DNA of 64,000 nt from Pararge aegeria (lineage: Eukaryota; Arthropoda; Insecta; Lepidoptera; Nymphalidae). Positions 32,946 to 43,452 of this stretch are shown here, piece after piece. The notes under the pieces are model-generated. The model had not been told where the DNA came from and searched no databases. It saw only the letters and a list, made by a program, of their open reading frames with translations. The DNA lies in assembly GCF_905163445.1 (NCBI RefSeq), contig NC_053187.1:8618001-8682000 (forward strand), given 5' to 3'. Made by a program: the position numbers and the translations under genes. Every line of letters begins with the position of its first letter. Position 1 is the first letter of the stretch.

Positions 32946-33605
32946 TCAAAAACCTTCGAACGATGATCGTTGAGTCGGAGGCGTAGATAGTGAGGAGGTC
33001 CGAGCGGAGAGCGTCGGAGAGGAACTTGGAGCGGGTTCGGAGTACGGACGCGGAGGGAGCAGACTAAGGGAGGATGCGGTGGGGGACGGGAAATGCGCCG
33101 CAGAAACATCAGACCGACGGTCTGGCTCAGGAGTAGTCACGCGTATATTCGCGCAGAATTCGGGCGTGCTCGCAACTTCGAACAGAGCATCGAAATCCCT
33201 GTCGAAAATGTTCTTCCGCGAGAAGGCGGGTGTTGGAAGCGGCGCTGGCAGTTCGAATTCATCGGGGGCCGGAGTCCTTACAATTTTTCCAAACTCGGTG
33301 TCCTCATGACGGCCGAGTTTTTTAAAAAGTTTGGTGGCCTTGGTGCGCTCGCGCTGCTTAGCCGGCCGCTCGAGCGACGGCGACGGCGAGGCCGGCGCGC
33401 GCTCCGCAGGCTCCGGGGGCGCCGTTTTGGGGACGGAGGTGGCGCGGGGCGGGGCGGGGGTCGGGGTCGGGAGATTCGCGCTTCTCGGCGAGGGCGGCGG
33501 TGGCCCGATGATGATATCGAGCGTCGGTCGCTGCCTAGGCCGTGGCAGCGAATGCGAGCTGTATGTCAGGGAAACTACTTCGTCCGCAGGATATATTACG
33601 TACAT
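32946..33605 (-). CDS. Proline/serine-rich host exon, function unknown
   Basis: A 219-codon frame on the minus strand lies in the most GC-rich part of the window. From the ATG at 33605 it reads MYVIYPADEVVSLTYSS, a proline-rich section (IIIGPPPPSPRS, TPTPAPPRA), a basic stretch (KQRERTKATKLFKKLGRHED, about 84-103), a possibly ordered section (FGKIVRTPAPDEFELPAPLP and FSRKNIFDRDFDALFE), then a Ser/Pro-rich tail ending RSSFEGF. Composition suggests an intracellular, largely disordered scaffold-like protein with possible SH3-binding motifs; that is inference. The frame stays open upstream of the ATG to about 33690, so this may be an internal exon. A weak donor (GAAG/gttttt, 32953) lies just before the stop. 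Antisense frames are judged shadows. Confidence 0.5.
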   Translation of the reverse strand: MYVIYPADEVVSLTYSSHSLPRPRQRPTLDIIIGPPPPSPRSANLPTPTPAPPRATSVPKTAPPEPAERAPASPSPSLERPAKQRERTKATKLFKKLGRHEDTEFGKIVRTPAPDEFELPAPLPTPAFSRKNIFDRDFDALFEVASTPEFCANIRVTTPEPDRRSDVSAAHFPSPTASSLSLLPPRPYSEPAPSSSPTLSARTSSLSTPPTQRSSFEGF

Positions 33606-34887
33606 CCCTGGCGAGACCGCATCGCGCCGGCCCCTCGCGCCCTCCGAAGAGGTTCACGCGCGTCTGTCTTACTACCTACCTAGTTTGCCTGAAGATATGG
33701 CAAATGATTTTATCTACTATACAAGACGTTTTGGAAAACGGAGACCGTGGAATGTTTCTACTATATGTAGCGTGATAGGAGTAAGGAATGTTTTTTGGGA
33801 GAGATTTTGAGCCATGTATAGGAGGTAGGATATATTTCTTCGCGCGAAATTGTCGCTAGTCCTTAAGATGTCTTCAACCTAAAGAAAAACAATCAAAGTC
33901 AATTATACTTAGGAAATAATAGCAGTCAAATAATAATTATGGAAAAACAAATGATAACGAGTCACAGTGGGAATTTGTCTTTCTTGGTTATAAATAAATA
34001 AATAAATATACTACGACAATACACACATCGTCATCTAGTCCCAAAGTAAGCGTAGCTTGTGTTATGGGTATAGAAAATAATTTATTAAAATTAGTATTAA
34101 TAAACAAAAATAAACTAAAATAACTTATGTACGACCTGCCTAAGTAAAACTAAATAAAATCTAAAACGTCTTCGAAACCATCGCAGCGAGGCATAGTGCC
34201 TAAAATGCTGATAGTATTATCGCCTAAATGTGTTACGCATTTAAGGTATCGACACAGGTGGCATTCCAAGTCATAAAGAGAATAAATTCATTCATATTCA
34301 TTTCGTTAAAAAATCAGTTTCTTATAAAAAAGTAGTATGGCGACTGAAGTTTATTCTGAAACGGATAAGTTCACAATTTTTATACTACGAGTGATATTGC
34401 TTTTCCGTTTTCATTCACGCACGGATCTAGACCATATTATATTGCATGCATAATCGTAGTAAATGTTGCTTAGTTTGTGCAGTTGTCACTGGAAATTCAA
34501 TGTTGATGTAAGAAATTAAACAAGAAAGAAGTTAGAGCGAATCTAAGACAGCGATCACTTAACCATTATATTTCAAGGTTAAGCTGAAATATAATGGTGT
34601 TGCGAGCGAAATAAAAGTTTTTCAAACAGGACATTGTTTCTAATTAAGTAGAGATAACTCAATTTTTTGAGCAATCTATGATTCTTTATATGAACCTACA
34701 AGTTTTGCAGCATCCTTTATGTAGGTACAATTAAATAAAGAAATAGTCGGCTGCATAATATTCCCGAAGTTCGATGAAATTTTCCCGCGGTAACATATCG
34801 GGTATATGTCTAGAGAGAAATACTTTATATTCTATCGTCCAATAATACAATAATTATAACGAACAGAAGTCCTATAATACAATTATT

Positions 34888-34947
34888 GTATCAAATCATC
34901 ACATGAGTAGAAACTTCCTCGGTCCTACTAATGTGATGATTTGATAC
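34888..34947. repeat. Perfect 17-bp inverted repeat, 26-nt spacer
   Basis: GTATCAAATCATCACAT (34888-34904) and its exact complement ATGTGATGATTTGATAC (34931-34947). Confidence 0.85.
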
Positions 34948-36060
34948 ATAATATATGAATTTTTGCTTATACAGATGAATTAAAAAAAAAACGGTTTATT
35001 GAATAACATCCTATGCAAGATGTCATGTAAACACTGCAGTGCGTTGTAATCTTCATTATTTGAGTAAATCATTTCAATGCAAATAAATACTTAATTCCAT
35101 CTTCTCTACCTGATGTGTAGGATACTAAACACATTATGCCCTAGAGATTCTTCAGATTAGAAAGACTGCCAATGAAAGGCGATTGAAATGTCACGTGTAT
35201 ACTTTGTGGGTCCTTTAAATGTGTTTTCGTGTTCATGGTGCATCTTTTTGACAAAAATTATACTGTGGCGTGTGCCATGTTAGCGGTGATTGGGAAGTTG
35301 AACCCAGGAAAACCACGTTCTAACAAAAGTTACATGTCAATCCAATCAGAAAAGCTATGTAATAATTGACGAGATATTAATTCCTATTATGAAATATTAA
35401 TTAAACTAATGAAGCTGAGAGGTATGTTAAAATCATGAGCTCTTGCTACACACTCGACCTATTTTCATTTGTGTCATTCGAGTGACATCGCTTAGTGCGT
35501 AAACTACATTTTGCAAGTACGGTCAGTATTATTTTTTTAACTTCGCAGTAAAGCAAATAAACCCAAGTTATCTCTGTCGTTTTTTTTTGTGTATCGCTGC
35601 GATTTATAATTAATTTGTTCTTAGCTATGTTTGATGTAAATCGCTTCAAGATGGCATCTGGAGGCGGATCAAATATTCATCACATCTTCCTCAGTATGGG
35701 TATTACATGAAAGGGCTTGACTAGTAAAATACTATACACTATCACAGTAGTCAAATCCAAGATCACCGTCATCAAGAAATGGGAAATCACATATTTTTTA
35801 ATCACTCCCTCAATATAAATAATGTTAACGATATTGGATATTGGAAGTTAGGGTTAAGTTCGGGTTTTTAAATTTCAAACTTATATATATTTAATTTAGT
35901 TATTCGTTTCTCTGAACATTTTTTTTTCGATATTAATATTATAAGTATGAATGTGAGATAACAGATAAAATGAATACAGAATGACCCCGCCACTTAATAG
36001 TCTAATCCAGAATCTTCAGATGGAAAATATAATTAAGTATTGCTATCCTTACATTTAGGG

Positions 36061-36209
36061 AAGAGTTGGAAAAGGATAACACTACTAACAGTGTGGAAAA
36101 GGGTAATACTACTAAAAATATTAAAAGGGATAACACTACTAAAAGTATGGAAACGGATAGCACTAATAAGTTTCATCTGCTGTCTGAACTAAAGTTAGGA
36201 TTAAATTGA
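36061..36209 (+). other. Short open frame with an 11-residue repeat
   Basis: In one frame the DNA reads EELEKDNTTNSVEKGNTTK, then NIKRDNTTKSMETDSTNK, FHLLSELKLGLN and a stop. Three to four 33-bp units encode (E/K)-K/R-(D/G)-N-T-T-(N/K)-(S/N)-(V/I/M)-type repeats. The frame stays open upstream to a stop near 36032. No splice sites or homology are assigned; it may be a fragment of a diverged coding exon or a chance minisatellite. Confidence 0.4.
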
Positions 36210-37362
36210 TTATTAATTTCACTCGTTATGCTGTTGGTGTACCTAATTGTTCATGATTTGCCCGTTGATCAATTTCATACTCTGTAGTATGTACATAACA
36301 CATATCTAACTACAACAAAATTCTATCGTAATCAGTTAAAATTTCATAATGGGTATATGAAGTAACATACCTACTAATTAAAATTGGAAATTTCATCTTT
36401 CAATGTACACAAAATATTCAAGTTAAGCTTTCATATATTTGTGTCCATGAAACTCAAAAAGTTATAACTAAATTTACGAGTCGTATATATTTTTTATTCC
36501 TAAGATTCATAGGAAAGGAAATTGGTAGCGTTTTTATGACGTTTCAATAAGAAAAGTGTTAAAAGAAAGAAAGAAGAGAATTTGGCTAGAGAAGTTCACA
36601 TTGAATTCATAATATTATGTTGAATAAAGTATGTTGAAATAATGGCACGACATGTAAGAAACGGAATCTTTTTTTGAACGGAAGTTAATTGCATGTCCAT
36701 TGCAATTTGTAACATATCGCCCGCAGCTCGGACGCAATACGAGCGTACATTGTAAATGACGTCTAGTTATGCTCTCGTTGTTGGGATAAATCGAAGTCGG
36801 TCAGTGCCTCCTTATAAGAGAGGTTGGCGTATGACTACGCTGGTATAAGTTTGATAGCACGAGCACCCCTATTCATCATTCTTAGTCCCTAGTACCTAAA
36901 GTAAGTAAACGTTATTGCAGTGTTTCCTACAAATATACAGTTGTTTAAAAATACATTTCTTCATCAATAAAAAATGATTACACATTTACAATTTACTTGA
37001 ACACATACAAATCGCTATGCTTCGTAATAACTAAAAAAAGTCAAATCGGGCTGTTTATCAGCTGGAATAAAAACTACATTGAAAAAAAATTAAAAAATTT
37101 GTTTAGAAATTGAAGTTTTTGTTTACAGTTTGTCGGAGCGTGTTGTCTACAATGGATAGTATTGAATTGCATGCTTTTATTAATTACTGCTGTACTTAAA
37201 TTTCAGTATAAAACAAGTCAGCACAGATTTACAGGATACTGTAGATACTAAAGCTTTTAGCTATTTAGCCCTTAACGAAATATAACTAAGTGTATTAAAT
37301 TCACATTACCCAAGTCATCATTATCCAAGTCATAAAAACAATTTTTCGAACAGACTTAGCTT

Positions 37363-37622
37363 TGCAGCATACGCGGTTAAAAGATTCGTCTTAGGACAGG
37401 TATAGAAACTGCTAGGCTTGTGTTTTATAGTTACTTTCACTGCATTTTTTCTGACGGTATTTTATTATGGGGTATTGCTGCTTATATTGATTCTTTTTTT
37501 GTATTGCAGAAGAGGGCTGTTCGTGCAACATGTAAAATGGGCCCAAGAGAATCATTAAATTTAAAGAAGCTAAAATAATTACGGTGCATAGTCAGTACAT
37601 ATTTCAAAATTTAATTTATTAA
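37363..37622 (+). pseudogene. LINE reverse-transcriptase-end remnant, left part
   Basis: The DNA aligns by eye with 28858-29120 of the intact LINE: 'gcatacgcggttaaaag', 'ctgctaggcttgtgttttat', 'ttattatggggtattgctg' and 'ttgtattgcagaagagggct' match the region encoding AYAVRKI through LLWGKA and LQKRAVR. Frameshifts and a stop show it is dead. It is interrupted at about 37630 by a younger repeat. Confidence 0.65.
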
Positions 37623-37631
37623 TATATATAA

Positions 37632-38041
37632 ATACTAGCTGTTGCCCGCGACTTCGTCTGCGTTTGATTTTGTTTTTGATGTGGCTTTAAATTTGTTGAT
37701 CTAAAAAAAAAATAAAGTATTCAGTATCGCTAAGCCTTAAATGAGGGGTTTGCTGCTGTCCGTTGAGGAGTTCTGTCCTCTATCTCCGACCACAGTTTGG
37801 GCAAAATTAAACACATACTATAAGCTCTTTATATTTTGTCGGAGTTATGGTGTAAAATCGTCAAACACTCATCCCCTCTCCCAAGGGAACCGAGCTTAAT
37901 GTCGGGATAAAAAGTATTCTATATTACTTCTAATACTTCCAAGAATATGTGTACAAAGTTTCATGTGGATTGGTTAAGTAGTTTTTGCGTGAAAGCGTAA
38001 CAAACAAACTTACAGAGACATTTATAATATTAGTAGGGATA
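37632..38041 (+). repeat. 'cccgcgacttcg' interspersed repeat, long copy
   Basis: It starts 'actagctgttgcccgcgact', passes through 'ctgtcctctatctccgacc', 'atcccctctcccaagggaac' and 'cgagcttaatgtcgggataa', and ends 'aacaaacaaacttac...ataatattagtagggat'. It is colinear with 46393-46842. It separates the two parts of a LINE remnant, so it inserted later. The class is not assigned. Confidence 0.75.
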
Positions 38042-38290
38042 ACAAAAATGTAGCAGCAGTAATATTAGAAGTAAAAATAATCTCTATGTGCAGACTACAT
38101 AAAATTAATAAATAATCCAAGTGAAATTTTACATTATTTTATAAAAAATTACCGAATGAAATCTTTGAGACGTCTCTCAACAAGTTAAAAGTTTATATAA
38201 AACGTAAGCTTATAGAAAAGTCCTACTTTAATATTAGGGATTATTTAAACGATCTTACCATATAGCGCATTTCTTTTCGATTTTAAAATA
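38042..38290 (+). pseudogene. LINE remnant, right part (C-terminus)
   Basis: After the inserted repeat the frame reads PNEIFETSLNKLKVYIKRK, then LIEKSYFNIRDYLNDL, which parallels the C-terminal end of the intact LINE (IPKVILDLPMHKFKEFVKTH, LLQRGYYTINEFFND). Confidence 0.6.
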
Positions 38291-41200
38291 AATTTTCATC
38301 TCAAACGTTAATAAATTGTCTCTTGTAAAATTAAACATTTTCAGATGTGCCATGATTCAAAGAAGCGATATTCTTGACTTTCTTAACAAGCGATATTATA
38401 TTGTATTGTGCGTAACAGTTTGTTTGATGCCGTGTCGCGCAAAAAAGCTCATGACTAGACAGGCGTCAATACTACTCATATACTGATAAGACTTTACGTG
38501 AGTTCAGTCATTATATTATAACATGGCGTCAAAGTGCTAAGCGATTGTCGTTTTCTGTCATATCTGCGCGATATTGTAGTGCCCGAATGGTATATTCCCA
38601 CATACCTAGTACTCAAGCAGTGGGGTTCAGAGAGCCCCGCCAGTTTCCTGCTGTTAGATAATAATTTACCGCACTCACTGTAGTACAATGGAATGGCAGC
38701 TGCATACCTATATTTCTATTTCAAAGCCGTAAATGTTAGGAAAGGCACGCGATTAATATTTTCCTTTCATCTGTTGGAGTAAAGATCTATGACTATTTTG
38801 CTTATAGATAATTTCTTAATTGTATAAAATTGCTGTGGCTAGAGAATTCGACTGAGGCTTTGCCTATCTCCAGGACGCAAGCTATCTCTGTATAAATAAA
38901 AATAATATTAATAATATTCTTTACTGTGGCAACTAACACCCAATTTCCAGTCTACACATTACTGACAAACAGAACTATAATAATCAGGATAAAAACTAAA
39001 ATAAAAAATTAACAATAAATACTTAGTTATATTTCACCAAGATCAGTGCTGTAATGGTTTATTGGTTAAGGCATTTTTTTTAAAACCCTTCGAAAACGTT
39101 ACCCTTGGGTTTACTTTTTCGGGAATATATTTCAAGACCATATTTAGGGTGCAAGCTGTAAATTTGCCAAATTTCGTGATAACAAACAAAACAGACACCG
39201 TTTCACAATTATTATATTAGTATGTGTTTTAGTAAATAGCTTATTTTTCATGCTTGGAAACTAAACTGTGGAGCTTCAAAGCGTGTTATTCTTCTTTATA
39301 GGTAGCTACGAGTAGGTTTGATCGATCTTCGAAAAGAATCGTTTTGTACACGAGATTCGTCTTTGCCAAATTTTACGCGTGCGAAACTGACAGCAGTTCA
39401 GGAATATTAATTGATTTCCGTTAACAATTTTTTTTATATAAAAAAAATATTCTTCATGACATGTTTGGTAACAACTCAACCAAAATGGACTTTTGCATGA
39501 GAATTCCGATCAAACCAAATAAATACAAATAGAAGCCACACTATAATTTTTCTTTATAAATTAAATCCCTGCGTAAATCCCTTATTTAATGTTGAAGAAC
39601 ATGACAGTTAGGTATGTCCAATATATCTATCGTCGTTGGTAACTATTTTTCGTAACCAGGTACTAAATAAGAAAAACACATACATCTCCAGAAAATTATA
39701 TTACAATTGTTGGATTTTAGACTCCTAAGATATAGGTATATAATCACAAAGTGATAACTAGTCTAGGCAAGATAAGTAGGTCAAGCCTTTTCACAATAGC
39801 CGAAGGCGTATCCTTAAGTTTGAAGATCCACTCTAAATTTTCTAGGCCAATATATTAGATAATCATTAGTTTTAATGGCTTATAGTTTATTTTAAATACT
39901 TTTACCAATAAACATTATTCTTCGGGCTGTTGTACCCAATTCTTCAAACAAAACTAAATTGACCGGTCGAAAAATGGTATTATCCTTTACGAAATATGCG
40001 GGTACCTACATCGAGATTGTGCAATCACGTAGGTCACTTAAAACTATTTGTACTTACACGAAACGTATGTTGCAGTAAGGAAATAGGATTTAACTGCTGA
40101 ATCTTCAATAGTAATTTAACATTAAATTTTATGATTACCTAAACCAAACCTAGGAACTAGATAATAATAAACTGCAATGGCGGTCAAATACGACATCACG
40201 CTTTTTCATCAATGTTTCAAAATTTACGTCGTATAGTTTAATATTCCACTCTGTTTAATAGATATGATACTTGATCCAAGCACGTTAGTAAAAACGTAAA
40301 AAATTTCAAGGCTAAACATAATTAAAATATTTTCTGTCGGAATTTCAACGGGCTATAAAACGATTTGCACTTTATAGCCCGTTGATATTGAGACAAGTCT
40401 GTAACAAAATTTTGCATTAAATTTCTTAGCACAGGTTATAAAATTAAAAACATAGCTAGATATATTTAATGCAATTGAATATTATGGATTTATTCTAAAT
40501 ATGGAATTAATATAATACAACATTTTATAAAATATTATTCATTGTTTTCACGCATTTATTAATGAGTTTTAAATTACTTAATTTTACTTTTGTCGGCTTG
40601 GAGGAGTAAGTTTAGAAAGTATGCGAAAACTTCTCAACGCCTGTGGTGGGTATTGTTCTTATAAAAATAAATTTCAAAACTCTAATGAAGCTACGTTTTC
40701 ACCCAAGTAAGACAATTATGAAGATGAAATAAGAAATAAACTAGTAAGTTGCAAATGTTACTATATTTTAAGAACATTTTCAAAAACCCTTTCTTGTACA
40801 CTTACATTTCTTACATCTTACCTAATATGTTTCAATTTTAAACAAACCGACCGACTAAGATGACTAGAATCGGTACTGTAATAGTCATCCCTGACGTACA
40901 GGGATCCATCACTACAATATCAGCGATTTCATAAATCATCTAAAGCAGAATCCGAATGTCCATTTGAATAAAAATAATTTATAGTTTCAATCTCATTTGT
41001 CGGGAAATGCTATGTATGGAAACGACATTTTATTTGCTCGTACCTTAATTCCAAGATGTCCGTCCTCTATTATCCCTCCATCTTTTCATTATCTTCCCTA
41101 TTATATGATCCCAATAGTTTGTATATTTGATCGAAATATAGATGACTACATCCCATTCGATACCGTTGATCTATATTAATTCCCATACACTTGAGACTTA

Positions 41201-41316
41201 TGACTTGGGATTATGGAAATGAAACATATGGACATTTCACCCACTGAAAGCCTGTGAGTAGAACTTAAATTTTAATAAAATACTATTAACTAAACACTTT
41301 TTTCTTATCGTAATAG
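38291..41316. other. AT-rich noncoding region
   Basis: No exon is supported. Contains a decayed repeat at about 39050-39235 ('aaacccttcgaaaacgttac ... attatattagtatgtgt') and a 14-bp-arm inverted repeat at 40346-40384. Short open frames have no motif support. Confidence 0.45.
40346..40384. repeat. Perfect 14-bp inverted repeat
   Basis: CAACGGGCTATAAA (40346-40359) and TTTATAGCCCGTTG (40371-40384) around an 11-nt loop. Confidence 0.8.
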
Positions 41317-41573
41317 TTGACGGACTAAGAAAATGGCTCACCCGATGGTAAGTGAGAAACCATCGGCTATAATCAAAGCAACACCTCGAAGGGCATGCAA
41401 GGAACAAGTCCTATAAAGTGCTGCCATGTGTCGATTAATCTGAGGCGTAGAAGTTAACCCACGAGTCTGTTATTACACCGGCAACAACGCGCTTTAGACC
41501 GGGGGCAGAAATAAATGTAGCGGTAATACTTCCCCAGACAATTTATGTCACAAAACCCTGATGCTAGTAAACT
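41317..41573 (+). repeat. Interspersed repeat family A copy
   Basis: 'gttgacggactaagaaaatg', 'cacccgatggtaagtgagaa', 'gggcatgcaaggaacaagtc' and 'tgtctgttattacaccggc' follow the same order as other family A copies. The closest full-length representative in the window. Confidence 0.7.
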
Positions 41574-41624
41574 TTTCTAAAGCATGCATTTGTTTAACTA
41601 GATCAAAGAGTTTTCTTACAAATC

Positions 41625-41715
41625 ATATCAACCCATTACCGGCCCACTTCAGGGAACGGGCCATAATGAGGTAAAGTCTGTAGTCGGCCTCGCTGGCCCA
41701 GTGCGGATTGGTGGA
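41625..41715 (-). repeat. Family B fragment, minus strand
   Basis: 'catatcaacccattaccggc' and 'gcctcgctggcccagtgcgg' are the complement of the family B 3' part. Confidence 0.55.
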
Positions 41716-42950
41716 CTTCTTACAAATACGATCATTAATTGTATAAGGCATGTTAACTCCATATAACGACGTACCTTTGTACATACGACATAGAGAGACA
41801 CACCAGTCATGCTCCTTTTTTAATGTTGAAAATAACTAGGAATTCCCTGCTACAGAGACCGCCACTAATGGTGTTTTGTATTAAAATAACTATCGAGCGT
41901 TGTTTTGCTAAGATATTAATAATTCAGCCAAGCTTTGTGGTGCCTGCTATATTTCTTCAATAATTGTTGTAAGTCAAGTAATGTTCACTTGCTGATTTTA
42001 TTTGCCCTTTAAAAACACCATCCTTCCTATTAATGACTAAAAGAGCTTACAACAAAAGTGTGGACATTCATTGTACACTGGTCTTTGGATCACGTTGTGA
42101 ATGTAAGCATGTCATTAGGAAAAGTTTAACTACTCTCTTTTACAAATGCATTATGATTAGATCTCTTACTACGGACTGAAAATCATTCCTAATAGATATA
42201 AAATGTGTACTGATATATTTCATGTTATCGTAAAGTTTGCGAAGTTCTGCTTAGCTAAACCGGAGTACCTACTCCGTAAAGGCTTTAACCTTTACGGAGT
42301 AGGTACGCAATTCAAGTTACATACAATTTGGTTGGTAAAGGATGGAATCTTCGTAAAGTTAACATTTGTTTCATGTAAAACTATATCATCACTTCAAATC
42401 AAGTTCCATACCTATAGAGCATTATGTAGAAAAGTGTTTGAATGTTTTACAATAAAGCCGGTATTATGTTTTTTCTTAAGTAAGCCATCAATTTTGAAAA
42501 CCGTTTATTATGTACTTACGGACACAAAGAAAGTCACGAAAAGGGTAAAATGGACTCAAGTAAGTTCTTTTGTGGAACAGAAAACCTAGCAGGAATTTTT
42601 GGTATCCCGGAATTTTGTCATTAAGTAAGCCCGCTTAACGGGGTTTGCTTTTCGATAGCATTGAAAAAAAACCACGCACGAAAAGCAAAGTTAAAGTTAA
42701 AACTTTTAAAATGTAAGTTTTAATAAATTTAAGAAAAACATTGATAAGCTGATTTTTCTTATTTATACGATATACCTGAGGGAACTTTGAAATTCACAAA
42801 ATATAGTCTATGACTAAATGTTATGTTCAGGTAATAAACCATTCCAAATGGCAGCAAAATGGTTTTAGTCATTTGGCGTGAAGTAATAATACTGTTACTG
42901 AACCAATTTTGCTGATATTTTTACATCAAAAAAAGTGACACAATTTGGGA
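41716..42950. other. Noncoding region with a perfect 18-bp palindrome
   Basis: The 128-codon frame at 42203-42589 spans the palindrome and has no recognisable domain or splice context; it is not annotated as a gene. Confidence 0.45.
42265..42306. repeat. Perfect 18-bp inverted repeat, 6-nt loop
   Basis: GTACCTACTCCGTAAAGG (42265-42282) and its exact complement CCTTTACGGAGTAGGTAC (42289-42306). Confidence 0.9.
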
Positions 42951-43063
42951 ATACATTTGAAACGTCAAGTCTGTTTGTTTTTAGTGGCTCTCCCACCGGT
43001 TAGAAAGCAGATTCTACCGACAAAAGCCCGCAACAAATTCAGCAGTTTTTCCTTACTAACATC
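42951..43063 (-). repeat. LINE 3' UTR fragment, same family as 25.9-29.6 kb
   Basis: 'acatttgaaacgtcaagtct', 'ccaccggttagaaagcagat' and 'caacaaattcagcag' are the reverse complement of 29475-29580. Confidence 0.7.
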
Positions 43064-43221
43064 AACATTTTAAAATTTAACTATCATTATTATGACTTTC
43101 GAAAGATTAAAGCAGTGTGCTTCAAGCAACTTTCTTTAAGAAATTCATCAATAGTTTAATAATTACACAAAGGATACCTTTGCCTAATTAGGCTTGTCAC
43201 ATTGTTTAAATGTATGCATTG

Positions 43222-43452
43222 AAGCGGTGATAGCCTAGTAGTCAGGACGGGGGTTCGAGCTGGAAACAATTAAAATATCACTTGCTTCAACGGTGAGGAA
43301 AACGTGCGTGAGAATTCTCTGTAACGTCCCCAAAGGCGTGTGGAGTCCTCCAATCCGCACGGGACCATCGTGGTAGACTATGGAATAAACCCAACTCATT
43401 GTGGGAGACCCGAGCCCTGTGTTGGGCCGTTAGTGGGTCGATATGATTAGGT
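43222..43452 (+). repeat. SINE-like family B copy
   Basis: 'gaagcggtgatagcctagta' then 'gggggttcgagctgg' (degraded B box), 'caacggtgaggaaaacg', 'ccaatccgcacgggaccatc' and 'gtgggtcgatatgatt'. It is colinear with 54150-54452. Confidence 0.65.

Larger units (their letters stand above)
33606..37362. other. Noncoding region with hairpins and a minisatellite-like frame
   Basis: Holds a minus-strand 3' fragment of SINE family D at 33996-34078 ('tactacgacaatacacacat', 'ccaaagtaagcgtagcttgt'), hairpins at 34562-34598 and 34888-34947, a 33-bp coding-like tandem repeat near 36061-36165, and a possible core promoter near 36844-36901. No complete gene was recognised. Confidence 0.5.

Noticed and set aside
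33093..33810. Two long plus-strand frames across the GC-rich region
   Set aside because: They are antisense to the proline-rich minus-strand frame, have arginine/glycine-rich shadow composition and no motifs. High GC lowers stop frequency on all strands here.
42203..42589. 128-codon plus-strand frame
   Set aside because: It runs through a perfect palindrome, shows no domain, signal peptide or splice context, and is within the length expected by chance in this window.
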